A stretch of DNA of 64,000 bases from Alopecurus myosuroides (taxonomy: Eukaryota; Streptophyta; Magnoliopsida; Poales; Poaceae). The stretch spans positions 496,001-560,000 of the forward strand of contig JAPCYS010000849.1 in NCBI GenBank assembly GCA_028641055.1, in the 5' to 3' direction. Both the position numbers and the translations under genes were made by a program. Under the pieces are notes generated by a model that had not been told where the DNA came from, searched no databases, and saw only the letters and a list, made by a program, of their open reading frames with translations. Every line of letters starts with the position of its first letter. Position 1 is the first letter of the stretch. Below are positions 44,982 to 57,717 of the stretch, in pieces.

Positions 44982-45460
44982 TGATATGGGTGTCGCACCC
45001 GGACTTCTAGGGGATACTCACAGTCCGTTAAACAGTAGATAAATGGCTTACGGGGCATACCGGCACCCGCATCTCAATATGAGCAGGCCAACACGTAAAC
45101 GTGTGACAACCATTCTCTTACTATTCATCGTCTGCGCAAACCATCCCATAGAAATCCAGATACTTCCATTGACGTACTCCAAAACATATACACATGGTAC
45201 GGCAATGGCATTTGAACAAGTGATATCACAACAGATCTCTACGACACAAAAGATGGAATTAAGTTGCAAATAGCTCTCATTAGAGCAGAGATAGCGAATA
45301 CAATCATCTAGAGGACACATGTCCCAACAATTCATCAGTACATCACAGCGGAAGCATTCAACATGTCTGAGTACAGACAAGATCCAAATAGGCCTAAGAG
45401 GCCGGAAACGAAAAGACGGAGCCCATCCACGAAGTCTCGGATCCTGCTCGGGTCCTCTAT

Positions 45461-45567
45461 CTACTCGTCAGCAGTCTCGTCATACTCCACGTAGTAGCCA
45501 CCATGGGGATCCTTGGAAACGTAGTCTGCGGAAACCACAGCCCCAAAGGGGTCAGTACATAAACGTA
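45461..45567 (-). other. Candidate LTR exon 2, E11 3' LTR
   Basis: Preceded on the minus strand by GAGTCTTGCTTGCCAG (acceptor-like). Open for 107 bases to TAG, ending in an acidic, Tyr-rich peptide (GGYYVEYDETADE). The first bases (TACGTTTATGTACTGACC) match the E3 exon 2 start in outline. The same exon is at 50997-51103 in the other LTR. Confidence 0.35.
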
Positions 45568-46752
45568 CTGGCAAGCAAGACTCACAGTTCACCAAAGTGT
45601 AACCCGTCAACACCAAGAACAGATGCTTTGGGTTCAACGGAAGGAAGGGGATATAAAAGATGCTGCAACTGGCTGCTCTAACCAACTACAGAGTTACTAC
45701 CACTTCCGGCTAACAGAAAGGAGATAAGATCGCGTATCGTAACCAACTACAACTAACCACCAAACAAACCCATCCTGGATCTCGCCCCTTATCCAAAGAA
45801 GCAATCCGAGGATAACTCACACAGTTGGATTAAAGATGGTTCAGATTATTGTGTCAATAAGCCTATTACTAGTCAAGTGGTTAATCATTGGGTGTAAGGT
45901 TGTTAATCATTAGGTTTAAGTTGTCCTGAGTACTTGTTAGCCAGTACTTTCACCAAGTAGTCCATAACCGCGGAAAACACGGCTTCTCGAGAAGATTTAA
46001 CCCTGTAGGGATGCACCAATTTAGCCGTACACGTAAGAATACCCCGCCAGATAGGAAATGCACTTCCACCAAGCGAGGCACTCAACACAACCCAACTCTT
46101 CTTCGCATCAAGCCCAAAGCACCTTGGGCGCACGGCTAATCGAGCCCCGAAGAAAGGGGACCCTCATAGCACTCTAAGAACGTGTCCCCCTATATGCCGA
46201 CTACAAAAGTTCCACCCTGGCCTGGGCTCGCAAAAACATGCATGCGGCAAATGGAAAACACGAACTAAATGAGGCGATTTGGACGAGATGTGAATCGAAT
46301 CAAATTGAGGGGGGGCGCCCATACTCGCTTCCCACATGCGGTTAGTGCGCTCATCATGGATCAGTAGACAAGACCCTTTTCCTATTAGGGTCGACACTAG
46401 CAGGCCTCAAAACCACGCAGGGCCTCCTACCGGTGCCTTATCATCAAATTACTATTAATAACAACATTAGCATGATTGATTGATTAAACATCGAGCCCCC
46501 AGAACGTAATAGAAATAGCAACAGAAAGTAACGGGTAACAGACTCGAGCAAAACAACCCTAAGCATGCTAGTAAGACACGGGCAACAAGCAATGGTTATA
46601 GGTATGGAGGTGAGGCAATATCAGGGTTAAAGGATACATGTGATAGGTTCGTAACAGAAGCAACTAATCATAGGGCTAGCAGACTAGACAACAGAAAGTA
46701 TCGGTAACCAATGTTGAAAGGAACACGATGGTTCATGTGAGTGATAACTTGC

Positions 46753-46816
46753 CTGCAAACCCAGTAGCCTGGTACTGAGCTAACTCCTTAGAAGGGGTGT
46801 CGTAAGGATCGTCGGT
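46753..46816 (-). other. Candidate LTR exon 1, E11 3' LTR
   Basis: Acceptor-like GACGTTGAG before it, GCAG|GCAAGT after it (GC-type donor). 64 open bases (TDDPYDTPSKELAQYQ) join exon 2 in frame; intron 1,185 bases. The same exon is at 52288-52351 in the other LTR with a 1,184-base intron. Confidence 0.35.
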
Positions 46817-48129
46817 CTCAACGTCGTCGTATATCCGAGAAGAAGCAAACAAACAACGCAGAGAGATAAGCAATCAATAACATGGCATAATGCACAAACA
46901 TGGGATGATGCATGACCATTTAATTGATGCATAGAAATAAACTAGTTGACATGGTAACAACATGATTAAGTGGACCCATATGCAATTGGATTGCATATGG
47001 AATGCCCATGAATTATGGTTGAATTAATTGTTCTACAACTAATCATCATGTGTAAGTGAATTAGCATGATGCATGGATGAGGAAAACAGCAAAATAACAA
47101 CAATAGGAGCAATTAGAAATAAGGTTTACCAAGTTTAGAAATTTGTTTATTAAGTTAAGAAATTTTGGTTACTTAAAGGTGTCACACAAACATTTGTTGT
47201 TTTCACCAATGTAAATTGTTCCAAATAGATAACAAAGTTCATATTTGATAAGAACACCCAATTTTAGATGGATTACATGTTTCACTTGTTGAAAAAGGAT
47301 TTTAGATGCATTAATTAGGAATTAAACAAGTTTAAGCAAGAATTAAATGAATTTAATTCAAGTTGAATTTATTTGAATTTTTATTTGTTCAAAACATTAA
47401 GTGTGATTCATATTTGAAAAGTTTATACTTTTATGGTTTGAAAACATATTTTATATGTCCCAAAAGAAATTAATTTGACCAAGTTATGAATTTAACAATA
47501 TTAAATGATTTAAACAATGTTTAAATCATTTAACCAATTTTAATTATTCAAAACATGAAACACATTTTATATTTGGAAATGTGGTTTAATTTAGCATGGA
47601 AAACATATTTCATTTGTTGAAATTGGATTTAAAATGAGCAAGTTATTATTTTGGCAATTTTAAATGCAATAATAAAGAAACAGTTATTTTCAGCAATTTA
47701 AATTATTCAAAACAGCAAACAAAATTTATATTTGGAAAGTACATGAAAAGTTGATTGGAAAACATATTTAGTTTGTTGAATTTGGAATTTTTATGCCCAA
47801 GTTATGAATTTTGCAAGTTTAAGTGAATTTAACAAGTTTTCAAATTTTGCACCAATTTAAAATATTCAAAACAGTAAACAAACTTTATATTTGGATAGAA
47901 CATTTAATTTGGGACAGAAAACATATTTAAAAAGTTAAAATTGGAGTTAAGATGAATTAGTTATGCATTTTAGAAGTATAGGGTGCAAATCTGCCATTTT
48001 TAATAACTAGGGACTTGGAAAATAATTTTACAGGGGTTTAGAATTAATCAACAGGGACCTATTGGTGATTCTGTGAAGTTGCTGTGACCAAAACAATGGA
48101 AAATAAAAGTGTGGTTTTTATTGTGGGAG

Positions 48130-48146
48130 GGGGGACTCGAACCCCC
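48130..48146 (-). other. tRNA T-arm-like sequence (B-box) in the E11 LTR
   Basis: The minus strand reads GGGGGTTCGAGTCCCCC: five paired bases each side of a TTCGAGT loop, a perfect T-arm and an RNA polymerase III B-box. It is followed by CTCCCAC, like the 3' side of an acceptor stem. No matching 5' acceptor strand, D-arm or anticodon arm is evident, so it is not a tRNA gene. Second copy at 53658-53674. Confidence 0.5.
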
Positions 48147-49605
48147 TACCTCCTGCTGCGCGCGCTGGGGACAGAACCAGTAGGGTAGCTGTTCGGTTTG
48201 TTGCTAGAATGGGGTACGGGGGGTGGATATGTTTCAGTTTGCGGGGTAACTTAACTGAAACTGCTCGTTCCATCTCTGTACCTCGACAGCGACAGAGAAG
48301 ATCGGCCGGCGGCAGCTGCTGTGCTGCGCCGCGGTGGCGCTGCGGTTGCGGGCTGCTGCGAGAGGGAGGATGGACGAGGGGGAGAGGCGAGGGGGTAGCG
48401 AGAGAGAGAAAGGGAGGCGAGGGAGCTCACCATCGAACGCATCAGGAGGAGGTCCGCTCGGGGCAGCAGGGCGTCGCCGGCGACATGGGGCGGATGGCGG
48501 CGGTGCTGTGGGCAGTCCCCGCCCCTGGCGTGAGGTGGAGGAGGGAGAGGACGGTGCGGGGAAGAAGAGATGGAGGGGAGGAGAAAAGTTAGGGCAGGGG
48601 CTAGGGCATCGACCTGGTTTTAAGGAGGGGGAGGAGTTGGTCGCAGCCGTTGCTGCACCTCCTCTGCTACGTGTGCACCCTGGATGGTGCGCCGTACAGA
48701 GGAGGAAGACAACCCTCGAAGGGGTATTGGGCTGGGGAAAAGAAGTGGTGGGCTGAGGGGGAGTTGGGCCTGCTGTCTGCTCTCTCTTGCTGTTTTAAAT
48801 ATTTTTGTTCTATTTTTTTTTTGCTGAATTGGAAAATGGAAGAAATAGTTGAGTGTTAGGGCTAGGAAAAATTTAGAAAAATTGTGGTTAGGTTAGTTTT
48901 TACAATATCAAGTAATTGCCAACCATGTTTTCCAAAAGTTTCAAATTTAAAATGCTGTTTGTAATTTAAATCATATTTGAAAGAATTTGCTTATTAAGTG
49001 TTTAATATTTGAAAACAATATTTTTAATAGGGTGAACCCTATTGTTTAAATTAGAACAAATGATTAGAGTTATTTTGTTGATTTTCATAAGTTGAAATTG
49101 GGTACTGTTTGTGAATGATTTGAATTTGAAATAACATTTGGATTAATTGAATTATAAAAAGCCATAATTTTAATGGTTTGAACCTTATGGTTTGATGGAA
49201 ACAATTGATTGATTTGTTTTGCAATTTTCATAATTTTCAACAGAGTTGCTGTTTTGGAAAGTAATTGAATTTGAAAAGGGTTTGGTTATTGGATGCATTT
49301 TTATAGAAACAAAACAACAGTTTTGAAATCACACTTTAATGGAAACAATTGATTGTTTTGATTTGAAACATTCATTTGGAAATTGTAACATCACAAGGAT
49401 GAAACAAAAGGTTTGAATTTTGGTTTGAAATTCAAATAGAAAACAAAGGAAAACAAATGAAAACAGTTGGAAAACAAATGAAAACAGAGGAAAACAAAAG
49501 AAAAACAAGCAAAACAATTGCAATGAACATGATGTCATGATGCAAAACATAAAATAACAGATAGCAAACATTCTAATGGCTATTTTTCATACTTGGGATG
49601 TTACA

Positions 49606-50526
49606 AAACGCCCCCCCCTTGAAGGAATCGCGCCCCGAGATTCCTACTGAGAAAAGAAAAGGTCCGGATACTTCTTGCGAAGATCCTCTTGAGCTGTGAC
49701 ACGTGAAACACATCGTGCACCTTGGATAGTTTTTCTGGAAGTTCAAGATGACAGGCATTCCTGGCAACTCTTCTGGAAAGACGTCAGGGAATTTGGAAAC
49801 CACCGGATCATTTTCAAGTAAATGTAGAGGTTTTGCATCTAGGGTGTATAACTGAATAGAACTTGATTCATTTGGAGAATATACTATCTGGAATGTGGTG
49901 CTTCAGGAATGCTTCCTCGAAACAACCCCAGGTGATAGGAATGCCAGCTCTCATAGCCTGGAATCAACAACAACAACCTTTCTGGCCAGATAGACTTGAT
50001 ATTTGGGAAGTTTTGATTAGACGCCGGTAGAAGAACTGAAATGGAAAACAACAACAAGATTTCAACGGATGAAAAGGATGTTGAGAAGAACAGGATATCA
50101 ACATCGGGGAAAACGAGAACAAAACTCCTGAGGTACTACGGAAAACCCATCCGGGCTTCTAAAGGATCAATATCTACTGCTTAAGGAATAGAGGATCTGC
50201 TTCTGGGGCTTACACGCTTCCGTTCTCAATCGTGAGTAGGCAACATGATAAATCATGTCACAACCACCTCCATTCCTATGGTCTAGTAGATATAACCATC
50301 CTAGAGAAACCAGAATTCGTGAAATCCTAACTTGAAAGTTTAGATGAGAAGGGAAAACAACGTTGCACTTCCTTACCAGAAAAGGGAGGGTGGGTGGGGA
50401 AAGACGAAAAAGAACAGAATTCCTACTCTCACGTTTCCTTTTTCCTATATAGCTACAAAATAGTTTCTAGACTCAACAGCGACCAGTAAAAAGGGATCCT
50501 ACAGGCAGACAGGCTCTGATACCATT
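49606..50526 (-). pseudogene. E11 interior: PBS, gag scrap, pre-RT scrap, integrase tail, polypurine tract
   Basis: On the minus strand: PBS TGGTATCAGAGC (50513-50524), leader, a gag capsid scrap (RAGIPITWGCFEEAFLKHHIP, about 49960-49895), [14 protein letters not shown] (about 49795-49755), the motif just before RT, then directly LELPEKLSKVHDVFHVSQLK (about 49750-49690), the end of integrase. RT, RNase H and the integrase core are therefore removed by one deletion at about 49750. A polypurine tract with an uninterrupted G-run (complement at 49611-49620) precedes the LTR. Confidence 0.8.
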
Positions 50527-53500
50527 TGTCGCACCCGGACTTCTAGGGGATACTCACAGTCCGTTAAACAGTAGATAAATGGCTTACGGGGCATACCGGC
50601 ACCCGCATCTCAATATGAGCAGGCCAACACGTAAACGTGTGACAACCATTCTCTTACTATTCATCGTCTGCGCAAACCATCCCATAGAAATCCAGATACT
50701 TCAATTGACGTACTCCAAAACATATACACATGGTACGGCAATGGCATTTGAACAAGTGATATCACAACAGATCTCTACGACACAAAAGATGGAATTAAGT
50801 TGCAAATAGCTCTCATTAGAGCAGAGATAGCGAATACAATCATCCAGAGGACACATGTCCCAACAATTCATCAGTACATCACAGCGGAAGCATTCAACAT
50901 GTCTGAGTACAGACAAGATCCAAATAGGCCTAAGAGGCCGGAAACGAAAAGACGGAGCCCATCCACGAAGTCTCGGATCCTGCCCGGGTCCGCTATCTAC
51001 TCGTCAGCAGTCTCGTCATACTCCACGTAGTAGCCACCATGGGGATCCTCGGAAACGTAGTCTGCGGAAACCACAGCCCCAAAGGGGTCAGTACATAAAC
51101 GTACTGCCAAGCAAGACTCACAGTTCACCAAAGTGTAACCCGTCAACACCAAGCACAGATGCTTTGGGTTCAACGGAAGGAAGGGGATATAAAAGATGAT
51201 GCAACTGGCTGCTCTAACCAACTACAGAGTTACTACCACTTCCGGCTAACAGAAAGGAGATAAGATCGCGTATCGTAACCAACTACAACTAACCACCAAA
51301 CAAACCCATCCTGGATCTCGCCCCTTATCCAAAGAAGCAATCCGAGGATAACTCACACAGTTGGATTAAAGATGGTTCAGATTATTGTGTCAATAAGCCT
51401 ATTACTAGTCAAGTGGTTAATCATTGGGTGTAAGGTTGTTAATCATTAGGTTTAAGTTGTCCTGAGTACTTGTTAGCCAGTACTTTCACCAAGTAGTCCA
51501 TAACCGCGGAAAACACGGCTTCTCGGGAAGATTTAACCCTGCAGGGATGCACCAATTTAGCCGTACACGTAAGAATACCCCGCCAGATAGGAAATGCACT
51601 TCCACCAAGCGAGGCACTCAACACAACCCAACTCTTCTTCGCATCAAGCCCAAAGCACCTTGGGCGCACGGCTAATCGAGCCCCGAAGAAAGGGGACCCT
51701 CATAGCACTCTAAGAACGTGTCCCCCTATATGCCGACTACAAAAGTTCCACCCTGGCCTGGGCTCGCAAAAACATGCATGCGGCAAATGGAAAACACGGA
51801 CTAAATGACGCGATTTGGACGAGATGCGAATCGAATCAAATTGAGGGGGGCACCCATACTCGCTTCTCACATGCGGTTAGTGCGCTCATCATGGATCAGT
51901 AGAGAAGACCCTTTTCCTATTAGGGTCGACACTAGCAGGCTTCAAAACCACGCAGGGCCTCCTGCCGGTGCCTTATCATCAAATTATTATTAATAACAAC
52001 ATTAGCATGATTGATTGATTAAACATCGAGCCCCCAGAACGTAATAGAAATAGCAACAGAAAGTAACGGGTAACAGACTCGAGCAAAACAACCCTAAGCA
52101 TGCTAGTAAGACACGGGCAACAAGCAATGGTTATAGGTATGGAGGTGAGGCAATATCAGGGTTAAAGGATACATGTGATAGGTTCGTAACAGAAGCAACT
52201 AATCATAGGGCTAGCAGAGTAGACAACGGAAAGTATCGGTAACCAATGTTGAAAGGAACACGATGGTTCATGTGAGTGATAACTTGCCTGCAAACCCAGT
52301 AGCCTGGTACTGAGCTAACTCCTTAGAAGGGGTGTCGTAAGGATCGTCGGTCTCAACGTCGTCGTATATCCGAGAAGAAGCAAACAAACAACGCAGAGAG
52401 ATAAGCAATCAATAACATGGCATAATGCACAAACATGGGATGATGCATGACCATTTAATTGATGCATATAAATAAACTAGTTGACATGGTAACAACATGA
52501 TTAAGTGGACCCATATGCAATTGGATTGCATATGGAAAGCCCATGAATTATGGTTGAATTAATTGTTCTACAACTAATCATCATGTGTAAGTGAATTAGC
52601 ATGATGCATGGATGAGGAAAACAGCAAAATAACAACAATAGGAGCAATTAGAAATAAGGTTTACCAAGTTTAGAAATTTGTTTATTAAGTTAAGAAATTT
52701 TGGTTACTTAAAGGTGTCACACAAACATTTGTTGTTTTCACCAATGTAAATTGTTCCAAATAGATAACAAAGTTCATATTTGATAAGAACACCCAATTTT
52801 AGATGGATTACATGTTTCACTTGTTGAAAAAGGATTTTAGATGCATTAATTAGGAATTAAACAAGTTTAAGCAAGAATTAAATGAATTTAATTCAAGTTG
52901 AATTTATTTGAATTTTTTTGTTCAAAACATTAAGTGTGATTCATATTTGAAAAGTTTATACTTTTGGTTTGAAAACATATTTTATATGTCCCAAAAGAAA
53001 TTAATTTGACCAAGTTATGAATTTAACAATATTAAATGATTTAAACAATGTTTAAATCATTTAACCAATTTTAATTATTCAAAACATGAAACACATTTTA
53101 TATTTGGAAATGTGGTTTAATTTAGCATGGAAAACATATTTCATTTGTTGAAATTGGATTTAAAAAGCAAGTTATTATTTTGGCAATTTTAAATGCAATA
53201 ATTAAGAAACAGTTATTTTCAGCAATTTAAATTATTCAAAACAGCAAACAAATTTATATTTGGAAAGTACATGAAAATTTGATTGGAAAACATATTTAGT
53301 TTGTTGAATTTGGAATTTTTATGCCCAAGTTATGAATTTTGCAAGTTTAAGTGAATTTAACAAGTTTTCAAATTTTGCACCAATTTAAAATATTCAAAAT
53401 AGTAAACAAACTTTATATTTGGATAGAACATTTAATTTGGGACAGAAAACATATTTAAAAAGTTAAAATTGGAGTTAAGATGAATTAGTTATGCATTTTA

Positions 53501-55132
53501 GAAGTATAGGGTGCAAATCTGCCATTTTTAATAACTAGGGACTTGGAAAATAATTTTACAGGGGTTTAGAATTAATCAACAGGGACCTATTGGTGATTCT
53601 GTGAAGTTGCTGTGACCAAAACAATGGAAAATAAAAGTGTGGTTTTTATTGTGGGAGGGGGGACTCGAACCCCCTACCTCCTGCTGCGCGCGCTGGGGAC
53701 AGAACCAGTAGGGTAGCTGTTCGGTTTGTTGCTAGAAGGGGTACGGGGGGTGGATATGTTTCAGTTTGCGGGGTAACTTAACTGAAACTGCTCGTTCCAT
53801 CTCTGTACCTCGACAGCGACAGAGAAGATCGGCCGGCGGCAGCTGCTGTGCTGCGCCGCGGTGGCGCTGCGGTTGCGGGCTGCTGCGAGAGGGAGGATGG
53901 ACGAGGGGGAGAGGCGAGGGGGTAGCGAGAGAGAGAAAGGGAGGCGAGGGAGCTCACCATCGAGCGCATCAGGAGGAGGTCCGCTCGGGGCAGCAGGGCG
54001 TCGCCGGCGACATGGGGCGGATGGCGGCGGTGCTGTGGGCAGTCCCCGCCCCTGGCGTGAGGTGGAGGAGGGAGAGGGCGGTGCGGGGAAGAAGAGATGG
54101 AGGGGAGGAGAAAAGTTAGGGCAGGGGCTAGGGCATCGACCTGGTTTTAAGGAGGGGGAGGAGTTGGTCGCAGCCGTTGCTGCACCTCCTCTGCTACGTG
54201 TGCACCCTGGATGGTGCGCCGTACAGAGGAGGAAGACAACCCTCGAAGGGGTATTGGGCTGGGGAAAAGAAGTGGTGGGCTGAGGGGGGAGTTGGGCCTG
54301 CTGTCTGCTCTCTCTTGTTGTTTTAAATATTTTTGTTCTATTTTTTTTTGCTGAATTGGAAAATGGAAGAAATAGTTGAGTGTTAGGGCTAGGAAAAATT
54401 TAGAAAAATTGTGGTTAGGTTAGTTTTTACAATATCAAGTAATTGCCAACCATGTTTTCCAAAAGTTTCAAATTTAAAATGCTGTTTGTAATTTAAATCA
54501 TATTTGAAAGAATTTGCTTATTAAGTGTTTAATATTTGAAAACAATATTTTTAATAGGGTGAACCCTATTGTTTAAATTAGAACAAATGATTAGAGTTAT
54601 TTTGTTGATTTTCATAAGTTGAAATTGGGTACTGTTTGTGAATGATTTGAATTTGAAATAACATTTGGATTAATTGAATTATAAAAAGCCATAATTTTAA
54701 TGGTTTGAACCTTATGGTTTGATGGAAACAATTGATTGATTTGTTTTGCAATTTTCATAATTTTCAACAGAGTTGCTGTTTTGGAAAGTAATTGAATTTG
54801 AAAAGGGTTTGGTTATTGGATGCATTTTTATCGAAACAAAACAATAGTTTTGAAATCACACTTTAATGGAAACAATTGATTGTTTTGATTTGAAACATTC
54901 ATTTGGAAATTGTAACATCACAAGGATGAAACAAAAGGTTTGAATTTTGGTTTGAAATTCAAATAGAAAACAAAGGAAAACAAATGAAAACAGTTGGAAA
55001 ACAAATGAAAACAGAGGAAAACAAAAGGAAAACAAGCAAAACAATTGCAATGAACATGATGTCATGATGCAAAACATAAAATAACAGATAGCAAACATTC
55101 TGATGGCTATTTTTCGTACTTGGGATGTTACA
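50527..55132 (-). repeat. E11 5' LTR (4,606 bp)
   Basis: Copy of 44991-49605. Differences visible are scattered single bases and small A/T-run length changes. GC-rich block about 53695-54290; T-arm-like site 53658-53674; candidate exons 50997-51103 and 52288-52351. Confidence 0.92.
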
Positions 55133-55906
55133 ATGGGGTGGCCCAATCTTCTCAATGAGCTTCTCTCTCTCTCTTTATGGATTTTCTGTATTTTCTGATA
55201 ACTAGTGCTACACTGAGACCTCTCACTTGGATGACCCATGTTGCCAATGCAACAACAATCAAACCCTTTGGATATTCTCAACTACACACTCTTGCACAAG
55301 TAATCAAAGATCACAAGTGGTCCTGTATCCCCCTATTCCCAATGGAATAACAAGATATCACGCAACTTTGACTTGGTAATACTTCAAGATGAATGCTTAG
55401 CAGCAATACAATCTCAAGGCTAGGGTTTCTTTTGGTTTAACTTGTTCTCCTCTATTCCACACGCAGGTGGCAAGAATAAATAGGTGGGGGTGCGGCCACA
55501 AGGGCTCCTTGCACAAGCATCCACCTCCTACTAGGACTAGGACTCCTATTAGGACTAGGAGTCCAACTTGGACTCTAAGAGACATACAAACCGATCCACC
55601 ATTAAGGGATTCGGCCAAATATGGTATACAAACCATACCTATTGCTAATAGGATTTCTATGTGGCACATTTCACTTGTTGGAGGCGCCCTCCCCTTGTCA
55701 TGATGTAATAACAATTGTTATTCATTGTTTTCTTGAAATAACAACTGTTATTCTTTGTTTTCACCATCTTGCTTCATTGTTTTCACCATTGTGATCTTGT
55801 TTTCAACATCTTGAATGTTTGTTTTTACCATGGTCATGTTGTCTTCTATCAACTCTCCATTCATGCTTGTGATAACATAATCCTTAGGCATATCCCTATC
55901 ATTATG

Positions 55907-56640
55907 TTCTCTACAACATGAACTACTTAAGTTACCAATCTTACATAACATCTTTATAAACCATCTCATAACTATTAAGAAACTTTTACAAGTAAATAAT
56001 CAAGGTTCAATAGAACACAATTGATACAAACATGCATGAACTCAAACCACACAAGTGGGAAATGACTTGATTCTTATTAATAACATATTTATGGAATATG
56101 TACATATCTCATCCACATATGAGCATATGAGAACCTAAAACCCTAAGTGGTATATATTTGACCAACGTATTATCTTAAGTCATCATTCCATAAGCATTCC
56201 ACTCTTCTATTCAAATCCAATGTTCAACAACCAAAGTATCTCTAGATACAACTAATGAATAACAACACGTTATAACCTATATTAGAGGAATAGAATTGAT
56301 AGCTAAGTAAAACCAATCATATATGAAATAAGATCATATCTTATGGGAAAAATAAAATAAGAAGTATATGGAAGAAGAATAAATCTTAACTAACTCTTCA
56401 TCAAGATCTTTCTACTTTGTCTAGACTATCTTATTTTCTTGTTTCCCACTCTTCTCGAAGACATTCTGCAAAAGAAGCAATCAATAAGAAAGGAGGAACT
56501 ACCACAGTAAGATCTTCAGGAAGATTCTTTAGAGTGTTCCAGAAGTTCTATTCGAATGTATCATAACAGTATTCGGAACACTTATATTTTAATCTGATAT
56601 TACTAATTCCTCTTGAAATAGTGTGATATTCCAATGTTTG
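55907..56640 (+). other. E8 piece between E10 and E12
   Basis: AT-rich, no supported gene. It ends GTTTG, the left TSD of E12. Confidence 0.5.
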
Positions 56641-57717
56641 TGATGTAGCCCACCGTATTCAACCAAGCACAACATCGATACACAACAAGGTGAACTCACT
56701 CCTATCTCCGTATGTTTCCAATGACTTGGTGAACGGTGATCTACCTCATGAAATACCCCTCTACATGCATAGGTGGGATCACACCATGGAGACCCAAGAT
56801 GGTGCCCAAGATGCTCAAGAACATATCCAAGAAGGTGCACATGAAGCTAGGAAGGAAGTGGGTGAAGACGGCGTCAAGATCGGAGCTCCGAGGAGGAAGA
56901 ACGGAGGGAAACGGGGTCCCCGGCCTCAACCCCCTGCCATGCCGGCCTCCCCTGGCCTCAAGCCGGCCTCCCCTGGCCTCAGGCCGGCCTACCCTGGCCT
57001 CAGGCTGGCCACCAGCCCGAGGGAGCCAGCATCCCACCCTGGCCTCAGGCCGGGCTCCCCTGGCCCCAGGCCGGACACCAGGCCGAGGGCGCCGGCCCCC
57101 ACCCCGTCCTCAGGCCGGCCTCCCAGGCCGGCTGCCACCCAGGCAGGCGCAGCCTCCCACCCTGACCTCACAGGCCGGCCTCTCAGGCGGGGCTGCCCTG
57201 TTTTGTGCGGAAATGCACCATTTTGGGACCATTTCGCCCCACCTTTCCCCCTAGGCTATATAAGGGACTCCGGTGGCTAGTTCTAGGGATAGAGTTGACT
57301 TTGAGATAGAATTGAGCTTGTTGCTCCTCCTTCCATGTGGAGAACCTCCCCCATGGGATCCATGGCTACTCCATAGATTCATCTATCGGATTGTATCAAG
57401 ATCTCTCCAAGGAGCTACTCTTTCACCTTGTGATTCTAGTAGTGCTTGCCAACCTTCCCCTTGTGGCTTCTGTTGGATCGGTGGACCGGCCGGTGAGAGG
57501 AATCGGTTTCAATTAGCGTGTTGTTGACTTGGGTTTGTGATCCCTCGTAGGCTTCATGAGTTATCTTCCCCTTTTTGTGTTTCCACGCGTTTGCCCACGA
57601 TTTCCCCTAGATCCCCCCTCTCGTGTTCATCGTGTTCATCACGTTCTTCGTGCGTTCTTCGTTCGTTCTTGTCGATTCGTGAAGATCGGCACAACTTAGA
57701 GGTCAACACCTATATCA
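56641..57717 (+). repeat. E12 5' LTR (1,077 bp)
   Basis: TGATGTAGCCC...TATATCA. GGCC-rich array about 56930-57190, TATA box TATATAA 57257-57263, GTTCTTCGT-type repeats in U5 about 57620-57680. Confidence 0.92.

Larger units (their letters stand above)
44991..49605 (-). repeat. E11 3' LTR (4,615 bp)
   Basis: AT-rich parts (about 46850-48000 and 48800-49600) flank a GC-rich block at 48170-48770 that probably holds the transcription start and leader. Open frames in that block (for example 48209-48592) recur in the other LTR but show no conserved protein. It contains the candidate exons and the T-arm-like site listed separately. Confidence 0.9.
44991..55132 (-). mobile_element. E11: long-LTR gypsy element reduced to LTRs plus a 0.9-kb interior
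   Basis: TSD ATGGG (44986-44990 and 55133-55137). Minus-strand LTRs read TGTAACATCCCAAG...GGGTGCGACA, 4,615 and 4,606 bp, with few differences over their whole length, so this is a young insertion. The interior (49606-50526) keeps PBS and polypurine tract but only scraps of gag and pol. LTR order resembles E3, so I place it with the chromodomain-type long-LTR elements. Confidence 0.93.
39981..55901 (-). mobile_element. E10: non-autonomous gypsy element with gag, protease and an unknown ORF
   Basis: TSD TTATG on both sides (39976-39980 and 55902-55906). 3' LTR 39981-40733. 5' LTR 44982-44990 plus 55138-55901, split by E11. PBS complement GCTCTGATACCA just before 44979. The polypurine tract complement TCCTCCCTTTCTTC follows 40733. 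Gag and protease are related to E2 but there is no RT or integrase; a 250-residue ORF of unknown function occupies that place. Confidence 0.92.
44982..55901 (-). repeat. E10 5' LTR, split by E11
   Basis: Only nine bases (44982-44990) lie left of E11; the remainder is 55138-55901. The joined length is about 773 bp against 753 bp for the 3' copy. The TSD of E11 (ATGGG) is part of the LTR text TGATATGGGG. Confidence 0.9.

Noticed and set aside
48100..48200. A tRNA gene at the T-arm-like site
   Set aside because: Only the T-arm and part of an acceptor strand are present; no D-arm, anticodon arm or complementary acceptor strand.
48209..48756. Open frames in the GC-rich block of the E11 LTR, repeated at 53766-54283
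   Set aside because: Both copies are the same LTR sequence, so recurrence is not evidence of coding. No domain, overlapping frames on both strands.
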